Assembly (NCBI RefSeq): GCF_003269065.1
Contig: NZ_QLTA01000009.1
Location: 1 to 64,000 of the forward strand
Direction of reading: 5' to 3'
From: Paracidovorax anthurii
GTDB taxonomy: Bacteria; Pseudomonadota; Gammaproteobacteria; Burkholderiales; Burkholderiaceae_C
DNA length: 64,000 nt
Shown here: positions 30,371 through 39,808 of the stretch, piece by piece
How the letters are laid out: each line of letters begins with the position of its first letter
Numbering within the stretch: the stretch's first letter is position 1
Translations under genes and position numbers: made by a program
The notes under the pieces: generated by a model
Told to the model about the DNA's origin: nothing
Seen by the model: only the letters and a program-made list of their open reading frames with translations
The model's database searches: none

Positions 30371-30661
30371 TCAGATGGCGAACTGTTCGCGATTTTCGTT
30401 CTGGATCCACTTCGGGGCCTTGCCGCGGCCCGTCCAGGTCTGGCCGGTGGCGGGATTGCGATATTTGGGAGCCACCTTGGTACCGGCGCTGGCACTGCGC
30501 GCGCGGCCAGCGGGGAATATGTCCTCGGCCTTCAGGCCATACTCGGCCACGAGCGTGCGAGCCTGGGTGATTGCATCGGCGAGTTCACGGCGGCGGGCCT
30601 CGCTGATTTGCTGCTCGAGTTGATCCCGCTGTTTCAGCAGTTCCTTGTAGCTGGTGGTCAT
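30371..30661 (-). CDS. H-NS family nucleoid-associated protein
   Basis: A 96-residue H-NS-like protein. The N-terminal half is a coiled-coil oligomerisation region (SYKELLKQRDQLEQQISEAR), and the C-terminal DNA-binding domain ends with PKYRNPATGQTWTGRGKAPKW, the AT-hook-like loop (TGQTWTGRGKAP) that defines the betaproteobacterial H-NS group (BpH3/Bv3F type). The ATG at 30661 fits the family length. A promoter and a terminator bracket it as a single-gene unit. It probably binds AT-rich DNA and silences acquired genes; direct targets are unknown. Confidence 0.92.
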   Translation of the reverse strand: MTTSYKELLKQRDQLEQQISEARRRELADAITQARTLVAEYGLKAEDIFPAGRARSASAGTKVAPKYRNPATGQTWTGRGKAPKWIQNENREQFAI

Positions 30662-30695
30662 GTGAGTCAGGGTGGTAGTGAAAAACGAAGACTGC

Positions 30696-30701
30696 ATTAT
30701 A
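30696..30701 (-). promoter_or_regulatory. -10 element of the H-NS-like gene
   Basis: TATAAT on the minus strand, 35 bases before the start codon, in an AT-rich patch (30662-30760) suited to H-NS self-binding. The -35 side is not clear. Confidence 0.5.
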
Positions 30702-30892
30702 GAAACTATTTTCGAATACATGCGGACTCTCGCATCCGGAAAATTAAAACCCCGCAGATGTGCCGTCCGGCCATGGAACTTTGAATCCACCCTCTTCTCC
30801 AAGCCCGCCCGCGCGATACGCCAGCCGGCCGCACAGGGCGTTTTTGCCATTCACAATGGCGCCTTGGCGAATAAACACTTCCCCCTCCATTC

Positions 30893-31735
30893 ATGGCCCT
30901 CTACTGCATTGGCGATATTCAGGGATGCGACACCGCGTTGCAGCGCCTGCTCGACACCATGGATTTCTCGCCCAGCCGCGACACGGTTTATCTGCTGGGC
31001 GATCTGGTGAATCGCGGCCCCGAATCCGCGCAGGTGCTGCGGCGTTGCGCCCGGGCGGGCGACAGCCTGCGCAGCCTGCTGGGCAACCACGACCTGCACC
31101 TGCTGGCGGCCTCGCGGGGGGCGCGCAAGCCCTCGCGGCGCGACACGCTGGCCAGCGTGCTCGACGCGCCCGACCGCGACAGCCTGCTGGAATGGCTGCG
31201 GCAGCAGCCGCTGGCGCGCGAGCACCGGCATGCCGGCGAGCGCCTGCTCATGGTGCATGCCGGCGTCCTGCCGCCCTGGACGGCCGACGACGTGCTGGCG
31301 CACGCCGCGGAAGTGCAGGCCCTGCTGCAGGGGCCGGAGCTGCCCGGGTTCCTCCACGCGATGTACGGCAACCAGCCCGACCAGTGGCGGGCGGACCTCC
31401 AGGGCACCGAGCGGTGGCGCGCCATCGTGAACGCCCTGACGCGGCTGCGCTTTTGCACCCCCGAAGGGCGCATGGACTTCGAGAGCAGCGAAGACGCCGG
31501 CGCAGCGCCGCCAGGGCTGGTGCCCTGGTTCGACGCCCCGGAGCGGCGCACGCGCGGCACCCTGATCGCCTTCGGCCACTGGTCCACCCTGGGCTGGATG
31601 AACCGGCCCGATCTGCTGGCGCTGGACACCGGGTGCGTCTGGGGCGGCTGCCTCAGCGCCGTCCGCTTCGGCGCCACCCTGGCCGAGCGCGAACACCTCA
31701 GCGTGCACTGCGAACAGGCACAGGCGCCGGGGTGA
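30893..31735 (+). CDS. apaH: Symmetrical bis(5'-nucleosyl)-tetraphosphatase
   Basis: A 280-residue metallophosphoesterase hydrolysing Ap4A to two ADP; also implicated in removing Np4 caps from RNA. Metal-site motifs are intact in order: CIGDIQG (residues 5-11), GDLVNRGPESAQVLR (36-50), LLGNHDLHLLA (62-72), MVHAGVLPPW and FGHWSTLG, ending with DTGCVWGG. The start MALYCIGDIQGC is the family standard. It is divergent from the H-NS gene and convergent with the helicase gene. Confidence 0.95.
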   Translation: MALYCIGDIQGCDTALQRLLDTMDFSPSRDTVYLLGDLVNRGPESAQVLRRCARAGDSLRSLLGNHDLHLLAASRGARKPSRRDTLASVLDAPDRDSLLEWLRQQPLAREHRHAGERLLMVHAGVLPPWTADDVLAHAAEVQALLQGPELPGFLHAMYGNQPDQWRADLQGTERWRAIVNALTRLRFCTPEGRMDFESSEDAGAAPPGLVPWFDAPERRTRGTLIAFGHWSTLGWMNRPDLLALDTGCVWGGCLSAVRFGATLAEREHLSVHCEQAQAPG

Positions 31736-31770
31736 AGCGCGGCTGCGCCCCGTACCGGTCTGCAACCCTG

Positions 31771-31793
31771 TTTGCTATGTTTTTAGGAGCAAA
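31771..31793. repeat. Dispersed ~23-bp palindromic repeat, copy 3
   Basis: Arms TTTGCTA and AGCAAA around TGTTTTTAGG, in the convergent gap between apaH and the helicase gene. It shares nearly all arm bases with the copy inside acnA. Confidence 0.7.
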
Positions 31794-31926
31794 GAACGCA
31801 GGCGATACGCCGACATCCGCCTGATTTCATCAGCATATTGCCCTACAGGGCGGTCCGCGCCGCCTTGGGCGCGCCCCGGAGTGCCGGGCCCCGTGGCGGC
31901 CGCGTTGCCTCGCCCCGTTCCCGCAG

Positions 31927-31949
31927 GGATCGCCCGGCCCGGGCGATCC
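31927..31949. other. Long GC hairpin just after the helicase stop
   Basis: GGATCGCCCGG (31927-31937) and CCGGGCGATCC (31939-31949) are perfect 11-bp inverted arms about one central base. It begins four bases past the helicase stop and has no T run after it in either direction. It may protect the mRNA 3' end or act as a weak factor-dependent terminator. Confidence 0.5.
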
Positions 31950-31952
31950 GGT

Positions 31953-33422
31953 TTACTGCGACGGGCTTTCCACCCCGGGCGGCGGCACGGCCTTGAACAG
32001 GGCCGCGACCTTGCGCTTGGACTTGATGTTCGCGGAGATGCCGCTGCGCGCCGGCTGCTGCGCGCGGGCGGTGGCCTCCCAGCCCGGAGCGGTGCTGGAG
32101 GCGGCCTCGTAGGGCTTGTCGAAGAAGGGATCGCGCGGCGCGGACGGCGCGCGGTAGCCGCCGCCCCGGGGCTCGCGCCCGTCGCCACGGGCATCGCGCC
32201 GCGGGCGCTGGTCGCCCTGGGCACCGTCCTCGTCGCGCCATGCGCGGCGGCCGTCGTTGAACCGGCCGCGCGGGCGGTCCTCGTCCCACTCCATCGGTTC
32301 GAGATCGATCTTCTTCTTGATGAGCTTCTCGATGTCGGCCACCAGCCGGGTGTCACTGCTGGACACCAGCGTGACCGCCAGCCCCGAGGCGCCCGCGCGG
32401 CCCGTGCGGCCGATGCGGTGCACGTAGTCCTCGGCGTTGAAGGGCACGTCGAAATTGAACACCGCCGGCACGTCCTTGATGTCCAGGCCCCGCGCCGCGA
32501 CGTCCGTGCACACGAGCAGATCGACCTCGCCGCGCTTGAAAGCGTCGAGCGCCTTGAGCCGCTCGTCCTGGCTCTTGTCGCCGTGCAGGGCCGTGGCCTT
32601 GAGCCCCTCGCGCTCCAGGGTGCGGGACAGGCGCGCGCAGCCCAGCTTGCTGTTGACGAAGATGAAGGCCTGCTTCACGCCGCGCGTGCGCAGCACCTGG
32701 TGGATGGCGCGGCGCTTGTCGTCGTCGCCCACGCTGTAGAAGCGCTGCTCGACGGTGGAGGCGGTCTCGTTGGGCCGCGCGACCTCGATGGTGATCGGGT
32801 CCTGCAGGTAGCTGCTGGCCAGCCGCTTGATCTCGGGGGAGAACGTGGCCGAGAACAGCAGCGTGGTGCGGCTCTTGGGCAGGTAGCTCAGGATGCGCTG
32901 CAGGTCGGGCAGGAAGCCGATGTCCAGCATGCGGTCGGCCTCGTCGAGCACCACGTACTCGACCTGGTTGAGCACGGCATTCTTGGCCTCGATGTGGTCC
33001 AGCAGGCGTCCCGGCGTGGCCACCAGCACTTCCACGCCCTTCTTCAGCTCCAGAGTCTGCGGCTTCATGTCCATGCCGCCGAACACGACGGTGCTGCGCA
33101 GCTTGGTGTACTTGGCGTAGAGGGCGATCTGCTGGGCGACCTGGTCGGCCAGCTCGCGCGTGGGCAGCAGCACCAGGGCGCGCACGGGATGGCGGGCCGG
33201 CGAGGTGGAACTGTTCTCGTGCTGGAGCAGGCGCTGCAGCAGCGGCAGCGAGAAGGCGGCCGTCTTGCCGGTGCCGGTCTGCGCGGCGCCCATCACGTCC
33301 TTGCCCGTCAGCACCACGGGAATGGCCTGTGCCTGGATGGGGGTCATCGACGTGTAGCCCATCTCGGCCACGGCGCGCGCCAGCGGCTCGGCCAGCGATA
33401 AATTGGAGAAAGAACTTGTCAT
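31953..33422 (-). CDS. rhlE: DEAD-box ATP-dependent RNA helicase, RhlE type
   Basis: A 489-residue RNA helicase. All core motifs are present: Q motif (GYTSMTPIQAQAIP), I (AQTGTGKT), Ia (PTRELADQV), II (LDEADRML), III (FSATF), IV (FIFVNSK), V (TDVAARGLDI), VI (HRIGRTGRAG). The last 120 residues are a low-complexity, Arg/Gly/Asp-rich basic tail (RPRGRFNDGRRAWRDEDG), typical of RhlE-like proteins that work in ribosome assembly or RNA decay. The ATG at 33422 begins with MTSSFSNLSLAEPL. A dispersed repeat copy lies just upstream. Confidence 0.92.
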   Translation of the reverse strand: MTSSFSNLSLAEPLARAVAEMGYTSMTPIQAQAIPVVLTGKDVMGAAQTGTGKTAAFSLPLLQRLLQHENSSTSPARHPVRALVLLPTRELADQVAQQIALYAKYTKLRSTVVFGGMDMKPQTLELKKGVEVLVATPGRLLDHIEAKNAVLNQVEYVVLDEADRMLDIGFLPDLQRILSYLPKSRTTLLFSATFSPEIKRLASSYLQDPITIEVARPNETASTVEQRFYSVGDDDKRRAIHQVLRTRGVKQAFIFVNSKLGCARLSRTLEREGLKATALHGDKSQDERLKALDAFKRGEVDLLVCTDVAARGLDIKDVPAVFNFDVPFNAEDYVHRIGRTGRAGASGLAVTLVSSSDTRLVADIEKLIKKKIDLEPMEWDEDRPRGRFNDGRRAWRDEDGAQGDQRPRRDARGDGREPRGGGYRAPSAPRDPFFDKPYEAASSTAPGWEATARAQQPARSGISANIKSKRKVAALFKAVPPPGVESPSQ

Positions 33423-33497
33423 TTGAGCCCGTTATTGTCGCACCAGCCTCACATAGGAGGTGTTTTTGGCCCCATGTCGGCGTGGAACGGACGGATA

Positions 33498-33520
33498 CAG
33501 CTATCAAAAATGAAGCGATT
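33498..33520. repeat. Dispersed ~23-bp palindromic repeat, copy 4
   Basis: CAGCTATC, an A run, then TGAAGCG; it aligns with the copy at 41957 (reverse strand) at most positions. It is located between the helicase promoter region and the end of the metalloprotease gene. Confidence 0.65.
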
Positions 33521-33537
33521 CACCCCGCCGGAGCGCC

Positions 33538-34425
33538 TCAAAGGCTGCGGCTGGAGAAGGTGTCGCAGGCCTTCACGCTGCCGGTCTGCAGGCCCGTGTG
33601 GAACCAGCGCTGGCGCTGCGCGCTCGTGCCGTGGGTGAAGCTGTCGGGCACCACGGCGCCGCCGGCCGCGCGCTGCAGGGCGTCGTCGCCGATCTTGGCG
33701 GCAGCGTTCATCGCCTCCTCCACGTCGCCCTGCTCCAGGATCTGGCGCGCGTTCTGCGCGTGGTGGGCCCAGACGCCGGCGAAGCAATCGGCCTGCAATT
33801 CGAGCCGCACCGAGAGGTGGTTCATCTCGACCTGGCCCACGCGGCCCCGCATCTGGTCCACCTTGGCGCTGATGCCCAGCAGGTTCTGCACGTGGTGGCC
33901 CACCTCGTGCGCGATCACGTAGGCCTGGGCGAAATCGCCCGGCGCGCCGAGCCGGTTCTTCAGCGTCTCGTAGAAGCCCAGGTCGATGTACACCTTGCGG
34001 TCGGCCGGGCAATAGAACGGGCCCATGGCCGCCTGCCCCGCGCCGCAGGCCGTGGGAATGGAGCCGCGGAACAGCACCAGCCGGGGGTTCTGGTACGTGG
34101 TGCCGCCCTTGCGGAAGACATCCGCCCACACGTCCTCGGTGTCGGCCAGCACGACGGAGACGAAGCGGGCCAGGGTGTCGTCGGCCGGTGGCCGGTGCGC
34201 GGGCCCGGGGTGCTGCTGGACATGCGCCGGCGGGGCGCCGCCGCCGCTCAGCAGGCCCAGCAGCGTGAGCGGGTTGATGCCGAACACCCACCCGCCGATG
34301 AGCGCGATGACGATGGTGCCGATGCCGATGCCACGGCCTCCGAAGAGAGGTGATCCGCCCGAGCCGCCGCCTTCATCGCGGCGGTCCTCGACGTTGTCCG
34401 ATTCGCGATTGCCTTCCCATCTCAT
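33538..34425 (-). CDS. ypfJ: YpfJ-type neutral zinc metallopeptidase
   Basis: A 295-residue membrane-anchored predicted peptidase (PF04228). The N-terminus [20 protein letters not shown] is the family hallmark. One membrane helix follows ([16 protein letters not shown], about residues 34-52), and the zinc site is [12 protein letters not shown] with [11 protein letters not shown] downstream. Start chosen at the ATG 34425, which has GAGGTG seven bases upstream; an in-frame GTG at 34434 is less likely. Physiological substrate unknown. Confidence 0.9.
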   Translation of the reverse strand: MRWEGNRESDNVEDRRDEGGGSGGSPLFGGRGIGIGTIVIALIGGWVFGINPLTLLGLLSGGGAPPAHVQQHPGPAHRPPADDTLARFVSVVLADTEDVWADVFRKGGTTYQNPRLVLFRGSIPTACGAGQAAMGPFYCPADRKVYIDLGFYETLKNRLGAPGDFAQAYVIAHEVGHHVQNLLGISAKVDQMRGRVGQVEMNHLSVRLELQADCFAGVWAHHAQNARQILEQGDVEEAMNAAAKIGDDALQRAAGGAVVPDSFTHGTSAQRQRWFHTGLQTGSVKACDTFSSRSL

Positions 34426-34506
34426 CGTCCGCACCTCATGGCTTCATCCAGGCGCCGGATGCGGCGCTTTGCCGCGCATGGTACGCCCGCGCGGGCGCCC
34501 CGGCAC

Positions 34507-34827
34507 TCAGCGATGGCACCAGTGGAGCGCGGCGGCCGCGGGTTCCTCGTCGAAATATTCGGACAGCTCCCGCACCAGTGCCTGCAGCGTCTCGCCCTGC
34601 AGGCCCCGGGCCCGCTCGATCTGCGCGAGCGCATAGCCCCGGTCGCCGAGCATCATGGCGGCGCTGATGCAGTGGCCGCGCGCGGCCATCTGCAGCAGGA
34701 AGGCATCCAGGGTGTGGGCGGGCCAGTAGCGCGGGCCGCAGCCGAAGGTGTCCGCTCCCGGCATTGCGGGGCATGGGCCCCCGGCGGCACCGGCCAGGGC
34801 GGAAGGCAAAAACGATGTGGCGAGCAT
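34507..34827 (-). CDS. Small hypothetical protein
   Basis: A 106-residue frame that I do not recognise. Support for being real: a clear GGAGGA eight bases before the ATG at 34827, fit with the same-strand neighbours, and a plausible globular sequence (YWPAHTLDAFLLQMAARGHCISAAMMLGDRGYALAQIERARG) followed by an acidic helix LQALVRELSEYFDEE. No membrane segment or signal peptide is obvious. Three of its Cys lie in the first half (PCPA, FGCG, HCIS). Could be a lineage-restricted protein; function unassigned. Confidence 0.5.
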   Translation of the reverse strand: MLATSFLPSALAGAAGGPCPAMPGADTFGCGPRYWPAHTLDAFLLQMAARGHCISAAMMLGDRGYALAQIERARGLQGETLQALVRELSEYFDEEPAAAALHWCHR

Positions 34828-35088
34828 GGCGGCGTCCTCCGGGCGGGTGGTGCGGAGTCTGCCGGGCATTTGTGACAACCATCACCGTGTGCAACGACAG
34901 ACCTTGGGCTGGATGCTAGGCCCTGGCCCGCGCCGGCGCATCGGGCGGAATCACCGCGCGGATGTAGGACGACGGCGCACCCATCTCCAGCCCCCCGGAT
35001 CGTGGCGCGGGGCCCCTGCCACCGTGCCGCGCCAGGCGCAGCGATCGCCCGCCGTGCGAAGCCCCCCGGGCCGAAGCGGGGGCAGGCC

Positions 35089-35655
<567 letters not shown>

Positions 35656-35705
35656 GGGTTCTCTCTCCTCGTGCGCGCCAGGTCGAAGGCGGCGCGCGGA
35701 CGCGA

Positions 35706-35728
35706 TACTACTCTTTTCATAGCTGCAT
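35706..35728. repeat. Dispersed ~23-bp palindromic repeat, copy 5
   Basis: On the minus strand: CAGCTATG, AAAAGAG, TAGTA. It lies in the gap between guaD and dcd (both minus strand). Confidence 0.6.
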
Positions 35729-35754
35729 ACCGGCGTTCCATATGCCCTCGCGGG

Positions 35755-37074
35755 CTATGGGGCCGCAGCGATCACGGTGCGCTCGATGAGCCGGTCATCG
35801 CCCAGCACGATCATCGCGAACAGCAGCTCGTCCAGGCTCGCGGCCTGGGCCACCCTGCGCGCGAGCAGCGGGGTCGCCCGGGGGTTCAGCACCACGAAGT
35901 CGGCCTCGCAGCCCGGCTGCAGGTTGCCGATCACGCCGTCGAGCCCGAGGGCGCGCGCGGCGCCGGCCGTGTGTTGCCACCACAGGTGCCCCGGCGGCAG
36001 CGACAGCCCCGGCTTGGTCTGCCCTTCGCGGCCCACATAGTAGGCGGCGAGCATGGTGTGGAACGGGCTGAAGCTGGTGCCGCCGCCCACGTCGCTCGCG
36101 AGGCCGTAGCGCATGCCCATGCGGTCGGCGCTGGCATAGTCGAAGAAGCCGCTGCCGAGGAACAGGTTGCTGGTCGGGCTCACGGCCGCCACGGTGCCGG
36201 TGTCGCGCATGAGTGCGCGGTCCTCGTCGTCGAAGTGGATGCAGTGCGCGTACACGGCCCGCTCACGCAGGAGGCCGAAGCCCTCGTACACGGCGAGGTA
36301 GCTGCGGGCCCGGGGAAAGAGTTCGCGCGCCCAGCGGATCTCGTCGCGGTTCTCGGCCACGTGGGACTGGATCCACACGCCGGGGTGGCGCGCGGCCAAC
36401 TCGCCCGCGCCGCGCAGCTGCGCCTCGCTGCAGCTGGGCGCGAAGCGCGGCGTGATGGCATAGCCCAGCCGGCCCCGGCCGTGCCAGCGGCGGATCAGCG
36501 CCTCGGTGTCGATCAGCGACTGCGCGGTTGCGTCGCGCACGCCGTCGGGCGAGTGGCGGTCCTGCAGCACCTTGCCGGCGATGATCCGCAGGCCGCGCGC
36601 AGAGGCCTCCTCCATGAGGGCGTCCACCGATGCGGGGTGCGAGGTGGCGAAAGCGAGCGCGGTGGTGACGCCGTTGCGCAGCAGCTCGTCGAGGAAGAAG
36701 GTGGCCACGCCGCGCGCGTACGCCGCGTCGGCGAAGCGCGATTCGTGCGGGAAGGTGTAGTGCTCCAGCCAGGGCAGCAGCCCCTCGGCGGGCGAGCCGA
36801 TCACGTCGGTCTGCGGGAAGTGCACGTGCATGTCCACGAAACCCGGGGCGATGATGCGCCCCGGCCAATGCTCGGCCGGCAGCCCCGCGAAGCGCGGCGC
36901 GAGCGTCTGCCAGTCGCCCGCCGCGATCACGCGCGGCAGGCCGCAGGCATCGGGGCCGGTGGCGAGCAGGCCGTCCTCGTCGTAGCGGGGCGAGCCATCG
37001 CCATCGAAGCGCAGCAGCGCGGCGCGGTAGAGCCGGGTGGCGGATTCAGGGGGCGCAGGAGTCGTCGCGGGCAT
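35755..37074 (-). CDS. guaD: Guanine deaminase
   Basis: A 439-residue amidohydrolase making xanthine from guanine. The metal-binding N-terminal motif is GFVDMHVHFPQTDVIGSPAEGLLPWLEHYTFP, characteristic of guanine deaminases. HVAENRDEI, YAHCIHFDDED and SPTSNLFLGSGFFDY complete the zinc and substrate sites. Start at ATG 37074 ([11 protein letters not shown]) gives normal length. Its first 29 bases overlap the end of the upstream histidine kinase gene, so the genes are probably coupled despite no obvious functional link. Xanthine produced could feed the xdhA enzyme at the right edge. Confidence 0.92.
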   Translation of the reverse strand: MPATTPAPPESATRLYRAALLRFDGDGSPRYDEDGLLATGPDACGLPRVIAAGDWQTLAPRFAGLPAEHWPGRIIAPGFVDMHVHFPQTDVIGSPAEGLLPWLEHYTFPHESRFADAAYARGVATFFLDELLRNGVTTALAFATSHPASVDALMEEASARGLRIIAGKVLQDRHSPDGVRDATAQSLIDTEALIRRWHGRGRLGYAITPRFAPSCSEAQLRGAGELAARHPGVWIQSHVAENRDEIRWARELFPRARSYLAVYEGFGLLRERAVYAHCIHFDDEDRALMRDTGTVAAVSPTSNLFLGSGFFDYASADRMGMRYGLASDVGGGTSFSPFHTMLAAYYVGREGQTKPGLSLPPGHLWWQHTAGAARALGLDGVIGNLQPGCEADFVVLNPRATPLLARRVAQAASLDELLFAMIVLGDDRLIERTVIAAAP

Positions 37075-38455
37075 GGGAGCATGATGACACGGGGTGCCCC
37101 TCCCCCGCGGGCAGGCGGATGCCGATCTCCACCCAGCCTGCCCCGGATGCGGCGAACGCCTCGCCGCCATGCATGCGCGCGATCGCGGACACGATGGCCA
37201 GGCCCAGCCCGTGGTTGCGGTCGGCCTGCGGGCGCGCGGTGTCCACGCGGTAGAAGCGGTCGAAGATGCGCGGCAGATGCCGGGCCTCGATCCCCGGCCC
37301 CTGGTTGCGCACCGAGAGCGAGACGGTTTCCGGCGGGCCCGGCATGCGGCCGATGCACACCTGCACGACGGAGCCCGGCGTGGCATACCGCGTGGCATTG
37401 CCCAGCAGGTTGGAGAGCGCGCGCCGCAGCAGCCGCGCATCCACTGTGGCGGGCGCGTCGCCCACGATCTCGGCCCGCAGGCCGGCGTCCTGGATGGCCG
37501 CCTCGTGGAACTCCAGCACCTCGATGGCCAGCGCCGACAGGGCCGGCACGCGCTCGCTGCGCGCCGCGGCGCCCCGGTCGGCCTGCGAGAGAAAGAGCAT
37601 GTCGGCCACGATGCCCGCCAGGCGCCGCAGCTCCTCCAGGTTGGAGGCCAGGGTTTCCTGCAGCTCGGCCTCGCCGCGCGAACGGCGCAGGGCCAGCTCG
37701 CAACTGCTGATGAGGGTGGCCAGCGGTGTGTTCAGCTCGTGCGCCACGTCGGCGTTGAAGGCCTCCATCTGCCCATAGGCGCCGGAAGCGCGGTCGAGCA
37801 GCGCGTTGAACTGCGCGATCAGCGGCTGCAGCTCGGTGGGCTGGGCAGAGCCGTCGAGCCGCTGGCCCGTGCCCGTGGCCGTGAGACCCGCGGTCTGCGC
37901 CACCAGGTGCCGCAGTGGCGAAAGCCCCTGGCGCACACGCCAGAACGCCCCCAGCGACACGACGGCGGCCCCCGCGAGCGCGGCGATCAGCAGCGTCCAC
38001 GCGAGCCGGCGCAGCAGGGCATCGTCCGCGCGGGTGTCGAGCACCAGCGTGGCATACACGGCGCGCCGGCTCTCGGGCGGCCCGTTGATCTCGAACGTGC
38101 GGCGCAGGTGGGCATCGTCCGCCGCCACCAGTTCCGGATTGCGCGCGTACACGACGCGGCCCTGCGCATCGGCCACGCGCAGGGCGAGTTCGCTGTGGCC
38201 GGCGAGCATGTCGTCCAGCATGTGGGCGGCGGCCTGCGCGCCATGGCCGGGGCGGTGGCCGGCAAGCACCTCCATCACGGCCCCTTCCTTCTGCGCGATG
38301 GCTTCTTCCTGGCGCTGCGCCATGGTCAGGGCGATGACCAGGTACACCGCCCCGCACACCACGCCCAGCCCCAGCACGGTCTGCACGGCCAGCCAGCGCG
38401 AGAGCGTGGCCCCCAGCGATGCCGCATGCGCATGGCCACCCGGGGCGGCCTTCAC
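37046..38455 (-). CDS. Two-component sensor histidine kinase (heavy-metal type)
   Basis: A 469-residue membrane kinase. A first helix ([23 protein letters not shown], about residues 23-45), a periplasmic sensor region with [17 protein letters not shown], and a second helix ([21 protein letters not shown], about 165-185) lead to HAMP. Kinase motifs: H-box [17 protein letters not shown]-box [13 protein letters not shown]1 [17 protein letters not shown]2 [12 protein letters not shown]. The start is GTG at 38455, overlapping the regulator stop (GTGA). Pairing with a CusR-like regulator and the CzcE-like neighbour suggests metal (copper or similar) sensing. Confidence 0.88.
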   Translation of the reverse strand: MKAAPGGHAHAASLGATLSRWLAVQTVLGLGVVCGAVYLVIALTMAQRQEEAIAQKEGAVMEVLAGHRPGHGAQAAAHMLDDMLAGHSELALRVADAQGRVVYARNPELVAADDAHLRRTFEINGPPESRRAVYATLVLDTRADDALLRRLAWTLLIAALAGAAVVSLGAFWRVRQGLSPLRHLVAQTAGLTATGTGQRLDGSAQPTELQPLIAQFNALLDRASGAYGQMEAFNADVAHELNTPLATLISSCELALRRSRGEAELQETLASNLEELRRLAGIVADMLFLSQADRGAAARSERVPALSALAIEVLEFHEAAIQDAGLRAEIVGDAPATVDARLLRRALSNLLGNATRYATPGSVVQVCIGRMPGPPETVSLSVRNQGPGIEARHLPRIFDRFYRVDTARPQADRNHGLGLAIVSAIARMHGGEAFAASGAGWVEIGIRLPAGEGHPVSSCSHARDDSCAP

Positions 38456-39150
38456 GCGGGCGCTCCCGGCACGCGCGCCTCCAGCACGTAGCCCATGCCG
38501 CGCACCGTGTGCAGCAGCGGCCGCTCGAAGGGCTGGTCGAGCTTGGCCCGCAGGCGGCGAACGGCCACCTCGACCACGTTGGTCTCGCTGTCGAAGTTCA
38601 TGTCCCAGACCTGCTCGGCCAGCTCGGTGCGCGAGAGCACCTCGCCCTGGCGGCGCAGCAGCAGGCTCAGCAGGTTGAACTCCTTGGCCGTCAGGTCCAG
38701 CCGCTGGCCCGCGCGCACGGCCCGGCGGCGGATCAGGTCCAGCTCCAGGTCGGCCATGCGCAGCACGGTGGCCTCGGCGGGCGCGCGGGCGCCCTGCGCG
38801 CGGCGCAGCAGCACGTGCAGCCGCGCCACCAGTTCGGAAAACGCGAAAGGCTTGACGAGGTAGTCGTCGGCGCCGCCCTGCAGGCCCTGCACGCGGTCTT
38901 CCACGCGCCCCTGGGCGGTGAGCATCAGCACGGGGACCTGCCGGCGGGTGCGCAGGGCCGCGAGCACGGCCAGTCCGTCGATGCCCGGCAGCATGCGGTC
39001 GAGCACGATGAGGTCGTAGGCGTATTCGGTGGCGCGGTGCAGGCCGTCCACGCCGTCGTGCGCGACATCGACGACGAAGCCCTCTTCGCTCAGCCCCTTG
39101 CGCAGGTACTCGGCCAGCTTGACCTCGTCTTCGATCACCAGCAGTTTCAT
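38452..39150 (-). CDS. OmpR-family response regulator (CusR/CopR/IrlR type)
   Basis: A 232-residue response regulator. Receiver: [20 protein letters not shown] with acidic pair ED, phosphoacceptor in [13 protein letters not shown], and the K in [15 protein letters not shown]-binding winged helix from about residue 130: [55 protein letters not shown]. Start ATG 39150 is standard for the family. Divergent from the CzcE-like gene, with a near-palindromic site between. Confidence 0.93.
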   Translation of the reverse strand: MKLLVIEDEVKLAEYLRKGLSEEGFVVDVAHDGVDGLHRATEYAYDLIVLDRMLPGIDGLAVLAALRTRRQVPVLMLTAQGRVEDRVQGLQGGADDYLVKPFAFSELVARLHVLLRRAQGARAPAEATVLRMADLELDLIRRRAVRAGQRLDLTAKEFNLLSLLLRRQGEVLSRTELAEQVWDMNFDSETNVVEVAVRRLRAKLDQPFERPLLHTVRGMGYVLEARVPGAPA

Positions 39151-39185
39151 GCGGCGGATTGTGCCCACGCGCGGCGCCGGCGGAG

Positions 39186-39201
39186 ATTACGAATTTGTCA
39201 T
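39186..39201. promoter_or_regulatory. Candidate metal-regulator box
   Basis: ATTACGAATTTGTCAT is an imperfect inverted repeat that resembles the ATGACAA-type half-sites of CusR/CopR regulators. It is 36 bases before the regulator start and 109 before the CzcE-like gene. It probably controls both directions. Confidence 0.55.
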
Positions 39202-39309
39202 CTGCCGGGCGGCGCTTTGTCGGCATCGCCTCCCTAGAGTTCGGGCTGTCCCAAGGCCATCGCCGCAAGACATGGCTCCACAACCCTTCCAACCAGGAGA
39301 TCGATCACC

Positions 39310-39771
39310 ATGACCCGCATCCGCACCACCCTGCTGTCCACCCTGGCCTGTGCCGCGCTGCTGCCCGCCGCCGCGTTCGCGAGCGACATCATCCACAGCG
39401 CGCCCACCGAATCGGGCTACACCTCGCACCCCGACCATGCCCGCACGGCGGCGGCCCCCGCCAACGCCAACGCCAGCACCGGCACCGCCGCCCCGGCGGC
39501 CCGCGGCGACACCTACGCCAACGGCCAGTCCGCGCTGGGCCGCGCCGCCAGCCCGGCCAACGCCACGCGCACGGTGGATGCCTCCCAGGCCCGCACCCTC
39601 AACGTGAAGTGCGGAGAAACCGTCGCCTTCCGCAACGGCGACAAGACCTTCGCCTGGAAGTTCGACGTGGCGGCCCACCGGCCCGTGAGCCTGGCGGCGA
39701 TCAGCCCTTCGGACTTCGGCGCGAGCCCGCTGCGCGTGTACGTCGCGCCGAACGAAGGCGAACGCAACTGA
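39310..39771 (+). CDS. CzcE-like periplasmic metal-resistance protein
   Basis: A 153-residue secreted protein: signal peptide (LLSTLACAALLPAAAFA, cleavage near residue 24), a low-complexity Ala/Thr/Asn linker, and a C-terminal domain LNVKCGETVAFRNGDKTFAWKFDVAAHRPVSLAAISPSDFG that resembles CzcE-family copper-binding proteins. His residues in the linker (IIHSA, SHPDHAR) could be ligands. Ribosome-binding site CCAGGAGA. Its divergent two-component system is the likely regulator. Metal specificity not readable. Confidence 0.75.
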   Translation: MTRIRTTLLSTLACAALLPAAAFASDIIHSAPTESGYTSHPDHARTAAAPANANASTGTAAPAARGDTYANGQSALGRAASPANATRTVDASQARTLNVKCGETVAFRNGDKTFAWKFDVAAHRPVSLAAISPSDFGASPLRVYVAPNEGERN

Positions 39772-39808
39772 CGCGCCTGCGCCGCCGGCCATCCCCCAGG
39801 CTGCCGCG

